From a virus: a stretch of DNA of 55,471 nucleotides. Under the pieces are notes generated by a model. The model was given only the letters and a program-made list of their open reading frames with translations. It made no database searches and was not told the origin of the DNA. The translations under genes were made by a program, and so were the position numbers. Numbering within the stretch: the stretch's first letter is position 1; each line of letters opens with the position of its first letter. Below are positions 25,893 through 32,438 of this stretch, piece after piece. The stretch lies in the IMG/VR virus record IMGVR_UViG_3300044614_001468, positions 1 to 55,471 of that record, one strand, 5' to 3'.

Positions 25893-25924
25893 CCTCTTAG
25901 AAAGTCTCGCTTCTCTCTAAGAGG
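25893..25924 (-). terminator. Terminator after the ssDNA-binding-like gene (first of a pair)
   Basis: A 9-bp stem CCTCTTAGA / TCTAAGAGG, with TTTCTTTCC following on the minus strand. It lies 40 bases past the stop of the gene at 25964-26482. The remainder of the 158-base gap contains a weaker repeat, TCTCTGTGA..TCTCTGAGA. Confidence 0.7.
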
Positions 25925-25963
25925 CGCGTGTCTCTGTGATAGCAACCACTCTATCTCTGAGAC

Positions 25964-26482
25964 TTAGAAGTTATCGGCAAGCGGCGAGGCAGCGCCTTTG
26001 ACTTGAGAGAAGTCAAACTGGGTGTTGTAGCGTTTGATGATGGCCTCGCCATTCTCGTCGCGCTTGGCGAACTTGAGATCGCGGGAGTTGGAAGGATCGT
26101 CGCTGACATACTCAGGCTGCGACTGAACGAGCATGTTGAAGGCTTGGCCTTCGAGACTTTTCAGTGCATCAGAAACGTCAATGTCGTTGTAGTCTTCGGG
26201 CAGACCATCATACAGACCAGTCACTTGCAGCGGCGTGGCGAGAAGTTCCAGCGCAGAGTCAACGCCGTTCTTGTTCTCAAGCATGATGTACATGTTGCCC
26301 TTTGCGCCGAGGGTCTTATAGGTCGTACCGGCGGCGGTGGCGGTCTCGGGCGCAACGATCTCGCACTCACAGACAACCATCTTGAAACCCTTCGCGCTCT
26401 GGCGAGTCTCGGTCTTGTGGACGAGAACCTTATAGACGTTGGCGGGGATGAATCCGAGCTTGACTTCAGTACCTTTTTTCAT
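25964..26482 (-). CDS. Probable ssDNA-binding / DUF669-like protein (172 aa)
   Basis: Beta-rich N-terminal half (KLGFIPANVYKVLVHKTETR, MVVCECEIVAPET) and an acidic, flexible C-terminus ending in Asn-Phe (PLADNF), like the acidic-aromatic tail of ssDNA-binding proteins. It follows a Sak4-like ATPase and a Cas4-like nuclease, a neighbourhood where DUF669/SSB-type proteins are usual. It has its own predicted sigma-54 promoter and tandem terminators, consistent with high monocistronic expression as expected of an SSB. No motif proves the function. Confidence 0.6.
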   Translation of the reverse strand: MKKGTEVKLGFIPANVYKVLVHKTETRQSAKGFKMVVCECEIVAPETATAAGTTYKTLGAKGNMYIMLENKNGVDSALELLATPLQVTGLYDGLPEDYNDIDVSDALKSLEGQAFNMLVQSQPEYVSDDPSNSRDLKFAKRDENGEAIIKRYNTQFDFSQVKGAASPLADNF

Positions 26483-26530
26483 TTTATGTTTTATGTTTTA
26501 TTGTTTAACTAACACCGACAAATGGGAGGG

Positions 26531-26546
26531 AGCTTTCTGTGGGCCA
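26531..26546 (-). promoter_or_regulatory. Predicted sigma-54 promoter for the SSB-like gene
   Basis: The minus strand reads TGGCCC-ACAGA-AAGCT with correct GG-N10-GC spacing, followed by the same CCCTCC as the site at 21956-21971. The predicted start is near 26520, giving a 38-base leader to the ATG at 26482. Confidence 0.68.
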
Positions 26547-26550
26547 TTTT

Positions 26551-27264
26551 TTAAGGCTTAGCAAGTTCAACTGCAATTTTGTTTAATGCCTTCACAACAC
26601 AATTCTCCATGGGATTAGGCAAGCCCCAGAAGATAGGAGTCTTCGCGGTCGTGACGCCGTCGGTCTGCGTGGCGAAGAAGTATTGGATCGTGTCGCTGCC
26701 CTTTTCTTTCTTTGCATAGACAGACCACACAGCGAGACACTCAGACTCGATGCCTTTGTTTGCCCACTCTTTACCTTGGACATAGAGGCGGCGGCGAGTG
26801 GTCATACTGCCGTCGAGACCTTGAATGGGGACGATCTCTTCGAGGCCGGTGATGATAACGGTTTTATCCAGCGACTTGAGGTTAGTGCACAAAGTCTGGA
26901 TGCCATCGTTGTAGTTCTTCCAGATGTCGAAGCCTTTGTAGATTTGCTCGCATTTAACTTGCAACTGGTCAATCGCCGCGGTGATTGAGTCGATGACGAC
27001 TAAGTCTTTCGTGGTGTCTTTCTTGATCTTGTTGAGTTCAAGAGTGAGTTTGTCGTAGCTGTCGATTGGCACAACGAGCTTCTCATCACGCACACGGAAA
27101 GGCATACCCTTTCGTTCGGCGTCGAGGATGATTGTTCGGGCAGGATCTACGTTGCGGAATGATGTAGACTTACCTGCGCCGCTCGGACCGACGAGAGCGA
27201 TCAGGGTTTTGGGCCATTGAGGTTTTGCTTGAGGCATTTGAGGCTGTAGTATTTCTATTGCCAT
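26551..27264 (-). CDS. Sak4-like RecA-fold ATPase, recombination (237 aa)
   Basis: Walker A GPSGAGKS is at residues 26-33, then ILDAERKG, and Walker B LVVIDSITAA near 88-96. The length and layout match Sak4-like phage single-strand annealing/recombination ATPases (AAA_24 type). It lies between a Cas4-like nuclease and an SSB-like protein, forming a plausible three-part recombination module for replication-linked repair. It starts 24 bases after the nuclease gene. Confidence 0.8.
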   Translation of the reverse strand: MAIEILQPQMPQAKPQWPKTLIALVGPSGAGKSTSFRNVDPARTIILDAERKGMPFRVRDEKLVVPIDSYDKLTLELNKIKKDTTKDLVVIDSITAAIDQLQVKCEQIYKGFDIWKNYNDGIQTLCTNLKSLDKTVIITGLEEIVPIQGLDGSMTTRRRLYVQGKEWANKGIESECLAVWSVYAKKEKGSDTIQYFFATQTDGVTTAKTPIFWGLPNPMENCVVKALNKIAVELAKP

Positions 27265-27288
27265 ATGTTTTATTTAAGCTTGGTTACA

Positions 27289-28215
27289 TTACCAAGAAAG
27301 TGGTTCATACTTTACGATGTCGCACTCAGAGAGGAAGAGTTCGACCTGCGTGGAGTTGTCTGCAAAGCAGAGACGTTTGAATGGGCAAGAAGGGCAAGAG
27401 TTAGTGAGCTTGCCTGTGGGTGGCGGAAGCTTATCATATGTGAGGGCATTGTGAATGAGGCGCGAAAAGAGTTCGATTCTTTGTTTTAACTCGACACCGA
27501 ACTCTTCAAGTTGCTCGGCGGAGAAACTCCAATCGGGGCCGGTGCGCCATGCTGGGGCTGGCAGAGAGATCTGGACGACGAGCGTGCGTATCACCATGCG
27601 GCGATACCATGCAGCGTTGGCGTAGTTGATGTCGTCTTTAAATATCTCATACGCAAAACGCTGGAAGATATAGTAGTAGAAAGAGAACTGTGTGTCGCCT
27701 TCGTAGCCCGCGACCGCGTCTTTGAATGCGTACTTGCGCGTCGTCTTATAGTCTGTGATCTGAAGGATTCCCGCTGGGGTTATGCTAAGTAGGTCAACCG
27801 TTCCGACATAGGCAAACGCGGGATGCTCTACGATAGGAAAGTTGAAGTGGAACTCAGCCCCGCGATTGTCACCAAACTTTAAGGGAATAGGAAGCGACGT
27901 AAGAGGCGCGGCCGTCAGAGCTTTCTTGATCTGATCTTGATCTTTGTTCGGCAGGTTCTTTTCCTTCGCCGCTTTGAACGCTTCGAGACAGGCATCTTGC
28001 CACTTCTCTCCGCTCCGGTCAAAGGCAATGTTCTCTGCGAACTTGTGAATGATCTTGCCGACGGTCAAGGCGGTGATGTCTTCTTTAGGCTTAAGGCCAA
28101 GGAAGACTGTGAGAAACCAGCGACGCGGACAAGCTGAGATCTTTAAGCCAGATGCGTTGATTGGGATTGTTGCGGGAATGCCTTCGTGAGGAAGATCTTT
28201 ATAGGTTAAGTTCAT
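27289..28215 (-). CDS. Cas4/RecB-like PD-(D/E)XK nuclease with Fe-S cysteines (308 aa)
   Basis: The start at 28215 (MNLTYKDLPHEGIP) is used because the upstream extension runs into a strong hairpin. The first cysteine is at residue 29 (SACPRRW). GKIIHKFAE (53-61) is the alpha-helical His motif, VGTVDLL gives the catalytic Asp141, and LQITDYKTTR the D...xK motif (~152-160). The C-terminal CPSCPFKRLC completes a four-Cys iron-sulphur site as in Cas4/AddB. It probably resects DNA ends for the Sak4-like annealing system. Confidence 0.82.
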   Translation of the reverse strand: MNLTYKDLPHEGIPATIPINASGLKISACPRRWFLTVFLGLKPKEDITALTVGKIIHKFAENIAFDRSGEKWQDACLEAFKAAKEKNLPNKDQDQIKKALTAAPLTSLPIPLKFGDNRGAEFHFNFPIVEHPAFAYVGTVDLLSITPAGILQITDYKTTRKYAFKDAVAGYEGDTQFSFYYYIFQRFAYEIFKDDINYANAAWYRRMVIRTLVVQISLPAPAWRTGPDWSFSAEQLEEFGVELKQRIELFSRLIHNALTYDKLPPPTGKLTNSCPSCPFKRLCFADNSTQVELFLSECDIVKYEPLSW

Positions 28216-28236
28216 ATTTTTTGAGGGAAATGAAAA

Positions 28237-28314
28237 GCTACTCGGCGCGCCGTCCACAGGAAAAAAACCTAAACCTGCTGCAAGAACAGCTTGCATAACG
28301 CACCGAGTAGCTTA
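28237..28314 (-). other. Long stem-loop between NUMOD and nuclease genes
   Basis: Fifteen-base arms (AAGCTACTCGG.GCG and its complement CGC.CCGAGTAGCTT, one mismatch) enclose about 48 bases that contain a further small repeat, GCAAG..CTTGC. On the minus strand it is followed by TTTTCATTTCCC. It could be a terminator/attenuator or a small structured RNA in the leader of the nuclease gene. Confidence 0.6.
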
Positions 28315-28317
28315 AAG

Positions 28318-28506
28318 TTATTTCTTATATTGAAAAGTAAAGCCACGGCATTTCTGGCCGCGATACATTTGATGACAGACGGCGGCTGGATTTACCTTGA
28401 GAGCTTTGGCCGCGGCTTTTGCAGAAGGATATTCTTCTCCGGTCTCAAGACATATGACTGGCTTACATGCATTATTACCGGGGCGTTTTTTCTTTAGAAC
28501 TTTCAC
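28318..28506 (-). CDS. NUMOD1-like DNA-binding domain protein (62 aa)
   Basis: A stand-alone NUMOD1-type module: KPVICLETGEEYPSAKAAAK (residues ~15-34), then AVCHQMYRGQKCRGFTFQY. NUMOD domains usually sit next to HNH or GIY-YIG nucleases in homing endonucleases, but no nuclease domain is attached here. The basic N-terminus fits DNA binding. It overlaps the previous gene by four bases. Confidence 0.7.
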   Translation of the reverse strand: MKVLKKKRPGNNACKPVICLETGEEYPSAKAAAKALKVNPAAVCHQMYRGQKCRGFTFQYKK

Positions 28507-28724
28507 TTCTTGAATTTGAAGTTCTGAGTTTGATTGATGATAGCTTGAACGTCTATGCCTTTGAGGAGAGGATCGTTTAGGAGGGAAGCGAGATCGGTGC
28601 CGGTTGGGCGCGTGTGAGGAAAGTGTTTGAGCAGAAACTTCTCAAGCTCTTTGTCTGTCATCTCTTCGACGGGTTTAGGAAGGCCCAATAAGAGATCGAG
28701 TTCGTTGAGATTTGAATTACTCAT
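28503..28724 (-). CDS. Hypothetical protein (73 aa)
   Basis: Starting at 28724 (MSNSNLNELDLLLGLPK), the protein is a small helical, acidic product with a LEKFLLKHFPHTRPTG segment and basic end NFKFKK. It overlaps the NUMOD gene by four bases (ATGA) and lies one base from the previous stop. Function unknown. Confidence 0.6.
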   Translation of the reverse strand: MSNSNLNELDLLLGLPKPVEEMTDKELEKFLLKHFPHTRPTGTDLASLLNDPLLKGIDVQAIINQTQNFKFKK

Positions 28725-28725
28725 A

Positions 28726-28938
28726 TCATAGAACAATACAGCAGAGTTTCTTGCGGGCAGGATTCTTGTCAATCAAAGAGGCCTCGGCTTCTTGAGGCGT
28801 GGGATATAGTATGGTCGTAAACCATAGGCCGTTGAGCTTATGCTTATAGGCGTAGAAGTAATGCTCTTTTGGCGGCGGCATTTCGGAGTCCGTTGCGGTG
28901 GCGTATGTGATTCCTTCGTTGTTTGATGTGGCACTCAT
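28726..28938 (-). CDS. Hypothetical protein (70 aa)
   Basis: The start at 28938 (MSATSNNEGITYATATDSEM) follows the upstream stop by one base. Longer starts would lie wholly within the transglycosylase gene. The C-terminal half has YFYAYKHKLNGLWFTTILY and ends KKLCCIVL, which could be membrane-associating. Function unknown. Confidence 0.55.
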   Translation of the reverse strand: MSATSNNEGITYATATDSEMPPPKEHYFYAYKHKLNGLWFTTILYPTPQEAEASLIDKNPARKKLCCIVL

Positions 28939-28939
28939 A

Positions 28940-29386
28940 TCATTGGTTGTTTCTATACTCTTCATATAAGTTATTAAATCTTTCCGATCTTTTTCTGATG
29001 TTAGCGGGGAGTCTATCAAAGTCATAATCTCGCCGGGAGAAAGCTTCAAGTCCGATATTCCATGCGGCGTAAACATCCCTTGGTTGTGGATTTTTGACGC
29101 GCTGGGCAAGACAGAGCCTGAGTTCAAGCCAGCATAGATGCGCTTTAGCACAGCGCCTTGCTTCGGTTGGAATATGTCTCTGATCTTTTTCAGAAGGGAA
29201 GTGTTGCTTCCAGACGCTGCGTTTGATTTGATATCGGGAGAGTTCACCGTGTTTGCCTTTTGCTTTGTCGTTGTCATTGGACTCTATTTGACTAATGGCC
29301 CTAAGCTTCGCGTCGAAGTCTTGTTGCAGGGCTATGATTGTTGTTTCTGTCGCGAGTAGTGTTAGACCTAGCATAAAAGGTTTCAT
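28940..29386 (-). CDS. Lysozyme-like transglycosylase, probable endolysin (148 aa)
   Basis: The N-terminal MKPFMLGLTLLATETTIIAL is a signal-anchor or secretion segment. AISQIESNDNDKAKGKHGE gives the SLT-type catalytic Glu35 in the usual ES...A.G..GE context, followed by RYQIKRSVW. RDVYAAWNIGLEAFSRR matches the A.N.G...A pattern of the fold. It is the only cell-wall hydrolase candidate I found, so it is probably the endolysin, exported by its own N-terminus. It is encoded far from the holin-like genes and on the opposite strand. Confidence 0.7.
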   Translation of the reverse strand: MKPFMLGLTLLATETTIIALQQDFDAKLRAISQIESNDNDKAKGKHGELSRYQIKRSVWKQHFPSEKDQRHIPTEARRCAKAHLCWLELRLCLAQRVKNPQPRDVYAAWNIGLEAFSRRDYDFDRLPANIRKRSERFNNLYEEYRNNQ

Positions 29387-29796
29387 AGCGGTGGCCAGAA
29401 GTATGGTAGGTTATCGGGAATGTTTGGAAACTTTGGACCATAGAACTCAGGTTTCTTCCGTATGAGATTACTCTGATGTGTCTTATGTAGATAAGAGCCG
29501 AGCCAATGTGGCTGTATGATGTAAGGGTAAGTGAGAATCTCTTTCTCAAAGTGAGGAAGAAGGTTGTCAACGTAGCCCCGGCGGCGTGCTTCTTGGCAGA
29601 TCTTGATGCTGTACAAACAAAGCCACGCAGGATAGTCTTTGATCATGCGCACGGCGGGATGACTGCGCCAGCCGGTTGACTTACCTTGGATTGTGTTGAG
29701 GATTTGAAGAGATTCAACGCGCTGTTTCATGAGGCGCTGGGTATCGAGGACGCGGGCAGACTGTTCGATGTCTGCGTAGGGTAGGAAGATTTGCAT
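29383..29796 (-). CDS. DenV-like pyrimidine-dimer DNA glycosylase family protein (137 aa)
   Basis: The pattern MQIFLPYADIEQSARVLDTQ, RLMKQRVESLQIL, then GWRSHPAVRMIKDYP and LCLYSIKICQEARRRGY, matches the T4 endonuclease V-related family of small repair proteins found in bacteria and phages. The reaction would be cleavage of the glycosyl bond at UV dimers. Activity of this branch is inferred. It overlaps the transglycosylase gene by four bases. Confidence 0.7.
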   Translation of the reverse strand: MQIFLPYADIEQSARVLDTQRLMKQRVESLQILNTIQGKSTGWRSHPAVRMIKDYPAWLCLYSIKICQEARRRGYVDNLLPHFEKEILTYPYIIQPHWLGSYLHKTHQSNLIRKKPEFYGPKFPNIPDNLPYFWPPL

Positions 29797-29817
29797 TTTG
29801 TGGTTGTGTTTTATTTA

Positions 29818-30471
29818 TCACTCTAACCCTTTCAACATCTCTTCACTCATCTTCATCGCGATGAGTTCGTTGGGAGTTGTCTCGATGATGATTGTGTTGT
29901 CTTGCATTGCGAGCTGCCGGGCGAACTTCTCCGCACTTGAAGTATAGTTCTGCCAGCTTGCTTGACTTCCCACCTCGCCGCTGTTGACGAATGAGATGAT
30001 CTCTTCGCGGAAGATCTCTTCGTTGAATGTGAAAGGATCTTCGTCGCTGCCGCCGAGGAGAGGTGTCATGGCGTCTAGGATATTATCAATGGGCTCGACG
30101 AGTTCGATGATGAGGTTGACTTTGCGCACGGAGATCTGCACCTTTTCTTTCAGCTCGTCGACGATGGGGATATCATCAGGGTCGATAGCGCCTTGAAGAA
30201 CACCGACGCCCTTGTCGTTGATGAATGCTTTGCCTTGTGATAGGCGAGCGCGTATGGTTTGAGGTTGCTGCCTGAGGGTTAGGGAATTGATGGTGGCTTT
30301 CTTAGAGGGGATCTTAGAGAGCTTAATCACTAACTGTGCAAACTGCACAGCATGCTTGATGTCGTAGTAAGGCCAGCCTTGCTTGCGCTCTGTCTTGTTA
30401 AGAATGCTGTCTGCTTGTTTGAGCAAGGCGGCTGGGTCGTGTTGTTGTTTTGTTGGGTTGAATATGTTCAT
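29818..30471 (-). CDS. Hypothetical protein (217 aa)
   Basis: A predominantly helical protein with an acidic middle (LLGGSDEDPFTFNEEIFREE) and opening NIFNPTKQQHDPAALLKQAD. The opening MNIF resembles that of the helicase at 32439-34613. A conserved-looking segment RARLSQGKAFINDKGVGVL might be a nucleotide- or DNA-binding surface, but no known motif is present. Function unknown. It lies in the middle of the regulatory/repair operon. Confidence 0.6.
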   Translation of the reverse strand: MNIFNPTKQQHDPAALLKQADSILNKTERKQGWPYYDIKHAVQFAQLVIKLSKIPSKKATINSLTLRQQPQTIRARLSQGKAFINDKGVGVLQGAIDPDDIPIVDELKEKVQISVRKVNLIIELVEPIDNILDAMTPLLGGSDEDPFTFNEEIFREEIISFVNSGEVGSQASWQNYTSSAEKFARQLAMQDNTIIIETTPNELIAMKMSEEMLKGLE

Positions 30472-30490
30472 TTTGTTTTGTTGTTATGGT

Positions 30491-30715
30491 TCACGGCTTG
30501 GCCTCCTTGGCTTTGTTTCTATTTTGATTGATGAAGCTAATTGGATTTGCTGAAAGCGTCTGCTTACCGCAATGGATGCATTTCCATTTTCTTTTAACAT
30601 TGAATGCAACGTCCCAGTGAGAATGTGAGCCATGGAAACTGTCGTTTAGCGGTTGCCAATAATGAGAACACGCAATTCCAAGAAACCGTTTGAGTATCTT
30701 TCCAATACAATTCAT
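30491..30715 (-). CDS. Small zinc-ribbon-like protein (74 aa)
   Basis: Starting at 30715 (MNCIGKILKRFLGIACSHYW), it carries CIHCGKQT plus upstream Cys/His residues (CSHYWQ), a likely zinc site. It ends NKAKEAKP. The C-terminus and the underlying DNA (AAGCCAAGGAGGCCAAGC) are almost the same as the end of the next upstream gene, which ends AKEAKL. This suggests a short duplication across the gene boundary. Confidence 0.55.
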   Translation of the reverse strand: MNCIGKILKRFLGIACSHYWQPLNDSFHGSHSHWDVAFNVKRKWKCIHCGKQTLSANPISFINQNRNKAKEAKP

Positions 30716-30720
30716 TGCGC

Positions 30721-31089
30721 TCACAGCTTGGCCTCCTTGGCTTCGAGTGCTTCTGACGCTGTGTCGATTGCGTACCAGCAAGCGTCTATCAATGCTCGCT
30801 CGTTGTTGTCTCCGTTCCAGTATTCTCGAATGGACTCAAGAGACTCCTCCAGCCGCTTGATGCGGTCCTCTTGCTCGCGGATCTTGGTAGCCTGTGCATC
30901 GGCCATCCATTGCTCGCGCATGATCTTCAACACTTCGGCCGCTGTCTCTGTGGGTTTGAGATCTTCGGACACAGTGATACGACCGTCGGCGTGAATCGTT
31001 AGGAGTGCTTTGCCTAGCTTTTTCAATTGGATCATATTAGGTTCAATGCCGTCGAGGCTGAACTTATCTGGGATTAGTATGTCGTTCAT
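30721..31089 (-). CDS. Coiled-coil protein next to the sigma-54 activator (122 aa)
   Basis: The start at 31089 (MNDILIPDKFSLDGIEP) follows the activator stop by four bases; upstream methionines lie within the activator gene. Residues ~17-45 have a beta pattern (GKALLTIHADGRITVSED). Residues ~50-90 are a coiled coil (AQATKIREQEDRIKRLEE). It could be a partner or modulator of the activator, but there is no direct evidence. Confidence 0.55.
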   Translation of the reverse strand: MNDILIPDKFSLDGIEPNMIQLKKLGKALLTIHADGRITVSEDLKPTETAAEVLKIMREQWMADAQATKIREQEDRIKRLEESLESIREYWNGDNNERALIDACWYAIDTASEALEAKEAKL

Positions 31090-31093
31090 ATCT

Positions 31094-31933
31094 TTATTCT
31101 CCTTTATCATACTCCGGCAATTCAATCTCTCCAAGTTCTCTCTTAAGTAATAGATTACGCAACGCACGGACATTCCCAAAGGAGAATGTCTCGTCGCCGA
31201 AGTGTTCGCGCTCGCCAATAGGTGTCCAGTTTTCTTCTTCGATTATCGCCGAGGCCACACATCGGATTTCCTGCACGCCTCGTTGTTGTAATGAGAGAGT
31301 CTTCAGACCGAGTTCGTTAATGCGGAAGTATAGATCCTCACGGAAGCTTCCCTCTTTAACCATCTTGAGGAGATCTCTATTTGTAGCGAACACAAACCTA
31401 CATTGAATTGGCACAGGATCAACAGCTCCGACGGGCAAGACTGTCTTATCCTGCAAGACTCTCAATAACTTAGCTTGATGCGACAGGGGCAATTCGCCTA
31501 TCTCATCGAGGAAAGCAGTACCCTTGCCGACTGCTCTTAGGAAACCAACGTCGCCTCTTGATTTAGCACCAGTAAAAGCGCCGGGCATGTAGCCAAATAG
31601 TTCTGATTGGAATAGTGTGTCTGTCAAACCAGCCATGTTCATAGCCTTGAGAGGCTTTCGTTTGTGGGCAAGGATCCTTGCGATCAACTCCTTGCCTGTG
31701 CCCGATGGGCCTTCGATCAGGACGTTGTATCTCTGCAAGCTTTCTTCCGCATATGTCATCGCGGAGTTGAGCATCTTCTTCGTGGCAGGATCTTGCGTGG
31801 CATAGGACGAAGCGACATTGTGGATACTGTTCTCCTTCAATGCGTCGCCTGTGATCTTGAGGACATCCTTGCGGATGTTATCAAGGAAGCTGTCGGCGGC
31901 TGTGGTATTGAGGACGTTTGCGTGGATGTTCAT
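31094..31933 (-). CDS. Sigma-54 activator AAA+ ATPase without DNA-binding domain (279 aa)
   Basis: A complete bacterial enhancer-binding protein core: Walker A GPSGTGKE (75-82), the sigma-54 contact loop GAFTGA (118-123), Walker B GTAFLDEIGE (138-147), sensor I FATNRDL (182-188), arginine finger FREDLYFRI (197-205) and sensor II GNVRALRN (253-260). The family remodels the closed sigma-54 RNA polymerase complex using ATP. Only ~60 residues precede Walker A, with no receiver, GAF or PAS domain, and the protein ends at 279 with no Fis-type helix-turn-helix. It must act from solution or through a partner such as the HTH protein at 32109-32396. It is in the same operon as rpoN. Confidence 0.93.
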   Translation of the reverse strand: MNIHANVLNTTAADSFLDNIRKDVLKITGDALKENSIHNVASSYATQDPATKKMLNSAMTYAEESLQRYNVLIEGPSGTGKELIARILAHKRKPLKAMNMAGLTDTLFQSELFGYMPGAFTGAKSRGDVGFLRAVGKGTAFLDEIGELPLSHQAKLLRVLQDKTVLPVGAVDPVPIQCRFVFATNRDLLKMVKEGSFREDLYFRINELGLKTLSLQQRGVQEIRCVASAIIEEENWTPIGEREHFGDETFSFGNVRALRNLLLKRELGEIELPEYDKGE

Positions 31934-32112
31934 TTTTTCTTGGGTTTATTTTTTCTCTTACTATATAAAGACGGACCGGGATCTCTTAGCTTATAAGACA
32001 TGATCGCCTTGTGCGCGGCGGCGAGTTCATCTCTATCAAGATACTCCTCGTCGACTGATCCTGCCTTATGTTTAGGCTTAAACTGTTCACCTTGTTGATG
32101 AAAGCGACTCAT
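31930..32112 (-). CDS. Small basic protein (60 aa)
   Basis: A 60-residue charged protein (opening MSRFHQQGEQFKPKHKAGS, ending KRKNKPKKK) coupled by four-base ATGA overlaps to both the HTH gene before it and the activator after it. The lysine-rich tail suggests nucleic acid binding. Function unknown, but the tight coupling to the activator makes an accessory role plausible. Confidence 0.6.
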   Translation of the reverse strand: MSRFHQQGEQFKPKHKAGSVDEEYLDRDELAAAHKAIMSYKLRDPGPSLYSKRKNKPKKK

Positions 32113-32396
32113 TTTTTTAGCGTTAGTTTTCTTAGCTCACACTCTAGCTGGAAGATTCTATTGTGTTGTTTGTTGACGAGGTTAGTTAGCTCACTGATCT
32201 TGCGCTCATAGTATTCATACTTTGACGGCGTGCGCTGGATGTTTGAGATCAGGCCGCGCGAGACTCCAAAGTGCTCTGCGATTTTAGATTGTGATAGCTC
32301 TGGATGCTTTTGTATAAAGCTTTTGATCTTCTTCTTCTCTTCGATCGAGAGATAATAATTTTTTCTCTTTAGGTCTTGTATTTTTCTTTCGTACAT
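32109..32396 (-). CDS. Helix-turn-helix coiled-coil regulator (95 aa)
   Basis: Residues ~32-54 (PELSQSKIAEHFGVSRGLIS) form a clear helix-turn-helix of the resolvase/transposase-like type. A C-terminal coiled coil (SELTNLVNKQHNRIFQLECE) probably dimerises it. It is encoded two genes before the activator with ATGA overlaps. Since the activator lacks a DNA-binding domain, this protein is a candidate to tether it to upstream sites. That link is inference. Confidence 0.7.
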   Translation of the reverse strand: MYERKIQDLKRKNYYLSIEEKKKIKSFIQKHPELSQSKIAEHFGVSRGLISNIQRTPSKYEYYERKISELTNLVNKQHNRIFQLECELRKLTLKK

Positions 32397-32438
32397 GATA
32401 GTATAGGGTTAATGAATAAAGAATCAAGTAGTGAAGAA

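Noticed and set aside
27289-28215. Cas4-like protein as part of a CRISPR system
   Set aside because: It sits with a Sak4-like ATPase and an SSB-like protein, and no repeat array or other Cas proteins are present, so it is a phage recombination nuclease.
28237-28314. tRNA gene
   Set aside because: The paired arms are too long and there is no D-loop, anticodon or T-loop pattern.
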